DNA of 64,000 nucleotides. Source: Thioalkalivibrio sp. ALMg11. Lineage in GTDB: Bacteria; Pseudomonadota; Gammaproteobacteria; Ectothiorhodospirales; Ectothiorhodospiraceae. Made by a program: the position numbers and the translations under genes. The DNA is taken from positions 347,884 through 411,883 of the forward strand of contig NZ_KB898872.1 of assembly GCF_000377905.1 (NCBI RefSeq). The letters are read 5' to 3'. The notes beneath the pieces were generated by a model, which searched no databases, was not told where the DNA came from, and was given only the letters and a program-made list of their open reading frames with translations. How positions within the stretch are numbered: position 1 is the stretch's first letter; each line of letters opens with the position of its first letter. Shown here piece after piece: positions 55,916-64,000 of this stretch.

Positions 55916-55947
55916 AAAAAGGCCGCCAGGAAGAGGGCCTGGCGGCC
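55916..55947 (-). terminator. Intrinsic terminator of ftsH
   Basis: On the minus strand, GGCCGCCAGG pairs with CCTGGCGGCC around a 7-base loop, followed by TTTTTCG. It lies 43 bases after ftsH and before folP. Confidence 0.9.
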
Positions 55948-55990
55948 TGTGGCAGCGACCAGACCCAAGCCCGGTCACAAAGTGGACGGA

Positions 55991-57970
55991 TCAGGACTGC
56001 GGCGCAGGACCGCCGACAACGCCCTTATCATCGTCATCCCGGCCATCGGAGCCGTCCTTGGCGTCGCCCTCGGCATCCGGGACACCACCCTCGGCCTCGT
56101 CGCTGGCCTGCGCCGAACCACCGGAACCGCCTCCACTATCCCAATCCGCCGGCTCGCGCGGCTCGCGCCCGGCCATGATGTCCGCGATCTGCTTGTCGTC
56201 GATGGTCTCGTATTTCATCAGCGCCCGTGCCATCGCGTGCAGCGTGTCGACATTGTCGACCAGGATCTGCTTCGCATGCTGGTAGTTCGCATCGATGATG
56301 TGACGGACCTCGGCATCGATCTGACGCGCGGTGTCGTCGGACATCGGCTTCGACTTGCCCATCTGCCCGCCCAGGAATGGATGCCCTTCTTCCTCGCCGT
56401 AATCCAGCGGGCCGAGCTTGTCGGACAGGCCCCACTTGGTAACCATGTTGCGGGCGATCTGAGTGGCGCGCTCGATATCGTTCGAAGCCCCGGTGGTCAC
56501 CTTGTCGTTGCCGAAGATGATCTCCTCCGCGAGGCGTCCGCCGAACAGGCTCGCCAGCTGGCTCTCCAGGCGCGTCTTCGAGTGGCTGTAACGATCCTCT
56601 TCGGGCAGGAACATGGTCACGCCCAGGGCCCGGCCACGCGGGATGATGCTGACCTTGTAGACGGGGTCGTGCTCCGGCACGGTCAGGCCCACAATCGCAT
56701 GCCCGGCCTCGTGGTAGGCGGTCAGCTTCTTCTCGTCCTCGGACATGACCATGGACTTGCGCTCGGCGCCCATCATGATCTTGTCCTTGGCGCGCTCGAA
56801 GTCGGACATGTCCACCAGGCGCTTGTTGGAGCGCGCCGCGAACAACGCCGCCTCGTTGACCAGGTTGGCCAGATCCGCGCCGGAGAAACCCGGCGTACCG
56901 CGCGCGATCAGGTCCGGACGCACGTCGTCGGAGATCGGCGTTTTCTTCATGTGAACCTTGAGGATCTGCTCGCGACCGCGCACGTCCGGCGGCGGCACCA
57001 CCACCTGGCGGTCGAAGCGACCCGGGCGCAGCAGCGCCGGGTCGAGCACGTCCGGACGGTTGGTCGCAGCAATCACGATGACCCCCTCGGTGCCCTCGAA
57101 GCCGTCCATCTCGACCAGCAACTGGTTCAGGGTCTGCTCGCGTTCATCATGACCGCCGCCCATGCCGGCGCCACGCTGGCGGCCGACTGCGTCGATCTCG
57201 TCGATGAAGATGATGCAGGGGGCGTGTTTCTTGGCCTCGGCGAACATGTCGCGCACGCGCGAGGCGCCCACGCCAACGAACATCTCGACGAAGTCGGAAC
57301 CGGAAATGCTGAAGAACGGCACCTTGGCCTCGCCGGCGATCGCCTTGGCCAGCAGCGTCTTGCCGGTACCCGGAGAGCCGACCATCAGCACGCCACGCGG
57401 AATCTGGCCACCCAGTTTCTGGAACTTGGACGGGTCGCGCAGGAAGTCGACCAGCTCGGTCACCTCCTCCTTGGCCTCGTCGCAGCCGGCCACGTCGTTG
57501 AAGCTGACCTTGATCTGGTCCTCGGACATCAGCTTGGCCTTGGACTTGCCGAAGGACATCGCGCCCTTGCCACCGGCACCACCGCCCTGCATCTGGCGCA
57601 TGAAGTAGATCCACACGGCGATCAGCAACAGGATCGGGAACCAGCTGATCAGGATGCTCATCAGCAGGGAGCGCTCGGCCTCCTCGTGGACATTGAGCTC
57701 CACGTTGTTCTGCAGCAGGTCGCCGATCAGACCGGGGTCGTTCGGGTTCACCGTGGTGAACGCCTGGCCCTCGATCGTCGTACCCTCGATCTTCTCGCCC
57801 TTGATGGTCACGTTGTCCACGCGACCGCCCTGCACGTCGCGAATGAACTCGGAGTAGGTAATACTCCGAACATCCTGCGTCGGCTGCTGCGGGCCGAAGT
57901 TGTTGAAGACGGACATCAGGACGACGGCAATTACCGCCCAGATGATCAGATTCTTGGCCAGACCGTTCAA
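55991..57970 (-). CDS. ftsH: ATP-dependent zinc metalloprotease FtsH
   Basis: FtsH is a membrane-anchored hexameric AAA+ protease that degrades misfolded membrane proteins and regulators such as LpxC. The 659 residues have TM1 (about 7-23) and TM2 (about 102-120) with a periplasmic domain between. The AAA+ module has Walker A GSPGTGKT (about 197), Walker [12 protein letters not shown] and SRH; the protease domain has zinc motif HEAGH (about 420). A C-terminal tail of 45 residues is Gly/Asp/Ser-rich. Confidence 0.97.
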   Translation of the reverse strand: MNGLAKNLIIWAVIAVVLMSVFNNFGPQQPTQDVRSITYSEFIRDVQGGRVDNVTIKGEKIEGTTIEGQAFTTVNPNDPGLIGDLLQNNVELNVHEEAERSLLMSILISWFPILLLIAVWIYFMRQMQGGGAGGKGAMSFGKSKAKLMSEDQIKVSFNDVAGCDEAKEEVTELVDFLRDPSKFQKLGGQIPRGVLMVGSPGTGKTLLAKAIAGEAKVPFFSISGSDFVEMFVGVGASRVRDMFAEAKKHAPCIIFIDEIDAVGRQRGAGMGGGHDEREQTLNQLLVEMDGFEGTEGVIVIAATNRPDVLDPALLRPGRFDRQVVVPPPDVRGREQILKVHMKKTPISDDVRPDLIARGTPGFSGADLANLVNEAALFAARSNKRLVDMSDFERAKDKIMMGAERKSMVMSEDEKKLTAYHEAGHAIVGLTVPEHDPVYKVSIIPRGRALGVTMFLPEEDRYSHSKTRLESQLASLFGGRLAEEIIFGNDKVTTGASNDIERATQIARNMVTKWGLSDKLGPLDYGEEEGHPFLGGQMGKSKPMSDDTARQIDAEVRHIIDANYQHAKQILVDNVDTLHAMARALMKYETIDDKQIADIMAGREPREPADWDSGGGSGGSAQASDEAEGGVPDAEGDAKDGSDGRDDDDKGVVGGPAPQS

Positions 57971-58012
57971 AACGACACCTCGAAGAACATTAATCGTTAG
58001 CTTTTGGCAGCT

Positions 58013-58639
58013 TTACACATCCCGGGGCTCGCGCGCCAATACGTACACTTCGCGTGACCGTGGCCGCGACGCCTTCGGCTTGCGCACCTTCACCGAGCCG
58101 AACCGCCGGCGCACCTCGGCCAGATAGGCATCCGAGCCTTCACCCTGAAACAGCTTGACCAGAAATGCGCCCCCGGGGTTCAGAATCCGTGTCGCCAACT
58201 CCAGCGCCAGTTCACAAAGATGGATCGAACGCGGCAGATCCACGGCACCCGTACCGGTCAGGTTGGGGGCCATGTCGGAGAGCACCAGGTCGGCGCGCTC
58301 GTCACCCACCAGGGCAAGGATCGCGTCCAGCACGGCATCCTCGCGAAAGTCGCCGGTAACAATCTCCGCGCCCGGCACCGGGTCCATCGGCAGGATATCG
58401 GTGGCAATCAGCACGCCCTTGCGCCCAATCTTCCGGGCAGCGTACTGCGTCCAGCCACCCGGGGCCGCACCGAGGTCCACCACGCGCATGCCGGGTTTCA
58501 GCAACCGGTCGCGCTCATCGATCTCCTGCAGCTTGTACACCGCCCGCCCGCGGTAACCCTCCTGCTGGGCCCGCTGGACGTAGGGATCGTCGAAATGCTC
58601 CTTCAGCCAGCGCTGACTGGAGCGGCTACGCTTGGGCAT
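58013..58639 (-). CDS. rlmE: 23S rRNA (uridine-2'-O-)-methyltransferase RlmE
   Basis: RlmE (FtsJ/RrmJ) methylates U2552 of 23S rRNA. The 208 residues show [15 protein letters not shown] (catalytic Lys), motif [17 protein letters not shown] (about 56-71), [10 protein letters not shown] (catalytic Asp), VKLFQGEG (catalytic Lys) and the final [14 protein letters not shown]. It is upstream of ftsH with a 42-base gap, the standard pairing. Start ATG 58639 fits the family. Confidence 0.96.
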   Translation of the reverse strand: MPKRSRSSQRWLKEHFDDPYVQRAQQEGYRGRAVYKLQEIDERDRLLKPGMRVVDLGAAPGGWTQYAARKIGRKGVLIATDILPMDPVPGAEIVTGDFREDAVLDAILALVGDERADLVLSDMAPNLTGTGAVDLPRSIHLCELALELATRILNPGGAFLVKLFQGEGSDAYLAEVRRRFGSVKVRKPKASRPRSREVYVLAREPRDV

Positions 58640-58663
58640 TGAGCGGCCTCGCACCTGCGGACG

Positions 58664-58675
58664 GCGTGCTACAAT
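58664..58675 (+). promoter_or_regulatory. Extended -10 promoter of yhbY
   Basis: TGCTACAAT (58667-58675) is an extended -10 element (TGnTACAAT); no good -35 is seen. Transcription would start about 25 bases before the GTG at 58707. The same gap must also hold the rlmE promoter. Confidence 0.45.
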
Positions 58676-58706
58676 TTTGACGTTTAAACACTAAAAATGG
58701 CCTCCT

Positions 58707-59006
58707 GTGAATCTGACCGACGCGCAACGCCGCCATCTGCGCAGCCTCGCCCATCCGCGCAAGCCCATCGTGACCATTGGCCGCAATGGGCTGACTGATG
58801 CCGTACTGGCGGAGCTGGAGCTGGCGCTGACCCACCACGAACTGGTCAAGATCAAGGTGAACATCGGCGACCGCGATGTCCGCAACGGCACCGTGGAAGA
58901 GCTCTGTGAACGCACCGGCGCCGCGCGAGTACAACGCGTCGGCTATGTCGCCACCCTGTTCCGCCGCAACCCGGATGACCCGAAGGTCTCCCTGGACCCG
59001 GCCTGA
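58707..59006 (+). CDS. yhbY: CRM-domain RNA-binding protein YhbY
   Basis: The 99-residue protein is a single CRM (KH-like) domain linked to 50S subunit maturation. Landmarks are LRSLAHPRKPIVTIGRNGLT (the GxxG-like loop) and HHELVKIKVN. The start is GTG at 58707 with CCTCC upstream being non-matching, so the start is set by the family N-terminus. It is divergent from rlmE and converges on greA. Confidence 0.93.
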   Translation: MNLTDAQRRHLRSLAHPRKPIVTIGRNGLTDAVLAELELALTHHELVKIKVNIGDRDVRNGTVEELCERTGAARVQRVGYVATLFRRNPDDPKVSLDPA

Positions 59007-59013
59007 CCCCACC

Positions 59014-59043
59014 GCCCGGTTGCGCCCCTGAGCGCGACCGGGC
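59014..59043. terminator. Bidirectional hairpin between yhbY and greA
   Basis: GCCCGGTTGCGC pairs with GCGCGACCGGGC around a 6- to 7-base loop, filling most of the gap between the convergent stops. It lacks a T-run. Confidence 0.55.
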
Positions 59044-59052
59044 CCCGCCACG

Positions 59053-59528
59053 TCAGTTGACGTAGCGAACCTCCAGGATCTCGTATTCCGTCTCCCCACC
59101 CGGGGCCTGCACGGTCACGACGTCGCCTTCTTCCTTGCCGATCAGCGCCCGCGCAATCGGCGAGGACACCGAGATCATGTTGTTCTTGATATCGGCCTCA
59201 TCGTCACCAACGATCTTGTAGGTGACCTGGCGCCCGTCCGCGGTCGCCTCCAGCACCACGGTGGTCCCGAAGACCACTTTGCCGGTCTGCGGCAGGGTGG
59301 CCACGTCGATGATCTGGGCGTTGGAGAGCTTCGACTCCAGCTCGCGGATGCGGCCCTCGACAAAGCTTTGCTGCTCGCGCGCCGCGTGGTACTCGGCATT
59401 CTCCTTGAGGTCGCCATGCTCGCGCGCATCGGAGATCGCGTTGACCACGCGCGGGCGATCCTCGCCCTTCAGCTTCTTCAGCTCTTCCTTCATCTTTTCC
59501 GCGCCAGTCACGGTCAAAGGCGTCTTGT

Positions 59529-59532
<4 letters not shown>
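59053..59532 (-). CDS. greA: Transcription elongation factor GreA
   Basis: GreA rescues backtracked RNA polymerase by stimulating transcript cleavage. The 159-residue protein has the N-terminal coiled coil with acidic tip ([21 protein letters not shown], about 41-55 holding the catalytic acidic pair) and the C-terminal FKBP-like domain ([16 protein letters not shown]). Its ATG overlaps the carB stop by 4 bases, so it is coupled to carAB. Confidence 0.97.
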
Positions 59533-62762
<3,230 letters not shown>

Positions 62763-62821
62763 GTGACGGCTCTCGCAGGCTGTCGAAATCGGAAATTCGG
62801 TCGGAAATTCGGGGGGCGACG

Positions 62822-63955
62822 TTAGCTGCGCGCGGTGCGCATCATCTCGACGAAGTCGTCGAACGCCGGGGACACGTCATGCGGCCCCGGGCTCGCCTCG
62901 GGATGGCCTTGAAGGCTGAACGCCGGGCAATCAGTGCGGGCAACCCCCTGCAGCGTGCCGTCGAACAGCGACCGGTACGTCGGCGTCAACGTCTCCGGCA
63001 GGTTGTCCTCGTCGATCGCGAAGCCGTGGTTCTGCGACGAGATCATCACTCGCCCGCTGGCCTCGTGCCGGATCGGGTGGTTCGCCCCGTGGTGGCCGAA
63101 CTTCATCTTCACGCTCTTGCCGCCACTGGCGATCCCCAGCAACTGGTGCCCCAGGCAAATCCCGAACAGCGGCAGCTTGCGCTCGCAGAACGTGCGAATC
63201 GCATCGATCGCGTAGGTGCAGGGCTCGGGATCGCCCGGGCCGTTGGACAGGAACACCCCATCGGGCTTGAGCTCCATCACCTCGTCCACCGGCGTCTCGG
63301 CCGGGACCACGGTCACGCGGCAGCCGCGATCCGCCAGCATGCGCAGGATGTTCTGCTTCATGCCGAAGTCGTAGGCCACCACGTGGTAGTCGGCGGCTTT
63401 CGCATCGACCCGCGCCGGCTCTTCGCCCAGCTGCCAGGTCCCTTCCAGCCACTCGTAACGTTCCCGCGTGGTCACCTCGCGCGCCAGATCCATACCCTTG
63501 ATCCCGGGGAATTCGCGCGCAGCCGCCAGGGCCGCAGCCTCGTCCACATCACCAGCCTGGATGCAGCCGCTCAGCGCGCCCTTCTCGCGCAGGATGCGGG
63601 TCAGCTTGCGGGTATCGATCCCGCTGATCGCCACAATGCCGTGGCGCAGCAGATAGTCGGGCAGCGACTCGCGCGAGCGCCAGTTGGACACCAGCGGCGG
63701 CAGATCACGGATGATCAGCCCCGCGGCATGAGCCCGCGAGGATTCGTCGTCCTCCGGGTTGGTCCCGGTGTTGCCGATATGCGGGTAGGTCAGCGTGACC
63801 ATCTGCCGGTGATAGGACGGATCGGTGAGGATCTCCTGATACCCGGTCATCGCGGTGTTGAACACCACCTCGCCAACCGTCTGGCCCAGGGCACCAATCG
63901 CCTGACCATGAAACACAGTGCCATCTTCCAGGACGAGCAGAGCGGGCGCGGACAC
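62822..63955 (-). CDS. carA: Carbamoyl-phosphate synthase small chain
   Basis: CarA is the glutaminase subunit that supplies ammonia to CarB. The 377 residues comprise an N-terminal CPSase domain (about 1-150; [22 protein letters not shown]) and a class I amidotransferase domain with catalytic cysteine in [10 protein letters not shown] (about 268) and histidine in [13 protein letters not shown]. The start is GTG 63955 with GGAGG upstream. Its promoter lies at or beyond the right edge. Confidence 0.97.
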   Translation of the reverse strand: MSAPALLVLEDGTVFHGQAIGALGQTVGEVVFNTAMTGYQEILTDPSYHRQMVTLTYPHIGNTGTNPEDDESSRAHAAGLIIRDLPPLVSNWRSRESLPDYLLRHGIVAISGIDTRKLTRILREKGALSGCIQAGDVDEAAALAAAREFPGIKGMDLAREVTTRERYEWLEGTWQLGEEPARVDAKAADYHVVAYDFGMKQNILRMLADRGCRVTVVPAETPVDEVMELKPDGVFLSNGPGDPEPCTYAIDAIRTFCERKLPLFGICLGHQLLGIASGGKSVKMKFGHHGANHPIRHEASGRVMISSQNHGFAIDEDNLPETLTPTYRSLFDGTLQGVARTDCPAFSLQGHPEASPGPHDVSPAFDDFVEMMRTARS

Positions 63956-64000
63956 AGGGGGACCTCCGGGTGGTCTGGGTCGGGGCCGCCAGGCGATTCG

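Noticed and set aside
55949-58000. 683-codon plus-strand frame opposite ftsH
   Set aside because: It is the antisense shadow of ftsH; the product is rich in His, Gln and Val without any domain.

Overview
The window is GC-rich chromosomal DNA of a gammaproteobacterium. A sulfur-oxidising chemolithoautotroph of the Ectothiorhodospiraceae / Thioalkalivibrio type is the best guess. The reasons are a carboxysome shell protein of the CsoS1D type, several exported sulfur-handling proteins (DsrE-like, rhodanese, rhodanese-metallo-beta-lactamase fusion, TlpA-like), and a housekeeping gene order typical of the class. The species assignment is inference from gene content only.

About 1-27.6 kb is a patchwork of short, mostly divergent or convergent units. 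It starts with a truncated copper-protein gene, mscL, and an ABC exporter pair. Next comes a stretch (about 4.5-14.2 kb) rich in exported sulfur/thiol proteins: a TetR regulator with two tandem DsrE-like proteins, a rhodanese/metallo-beta-lactamase fusion, a small HMA-fold protein, two paralogous TlpA-type thioredoxins fused to an alpha/beta-hydrolase-like domain, a secreted rhodanese and a lipoprotein. Two diguanylate cyclases are interspersed. Then follow a Nudix hydrolase coupled to csoS1D, a large membrane protein of the so-called site-specific recombinase family, a lipase-like lipoprotein, yajD, a GNAT protein, a CNNM-type transporter, a host-attachment-family protein, two tandem secreted histidine phosphatases, and an Anbu / alpha-E / ATP-grasp locus. 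Three copies of a dispersed hairpin-forming repeat lie between these genes.

About 27.6-64 kb is a conserved housekeeping block read almost entirely from the minus strand. In transcription order it is carA-carB-greA, yhbY (opposite strand), rlmE-ftsH, folP-glmM-tpiA-secG-tRNA-Leu(GAG), the complete nuoA-N complex I operon plus a DUF2818 gene, then initiator tRNA-fMet-rimP-nusA-infB-rbfA-truB-rpsO-pnp, ending with a methyltransferase. Apart from tpiA and the nuo operon standing between glmM/tRNA-Leu and tRNA-fMet, this is the order of the Escherichia coli greA-to-pnp region. Likely sigma-70 promoters are visible before nuoA, tRNA-fMet and the tetR-dsrE operon, and intrinsic terminators after tRNA-fMet (two in tandem), ftsH, rpsO and the dsrE pair.

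The best candidates for something not fully described are the periplasmic sulfur/thiol cluster, with its two pseudo-hydrolase-TlpA fusions and a metallo-beta-lactamase domain with altered metal ligands; the csoS1D gene sitting away from any other carboxysome gene; and the Anbu locus without its usual transglutaminase partner. No CRISPR array, rRNA, prophage or insertion-sequence transposase was seen.
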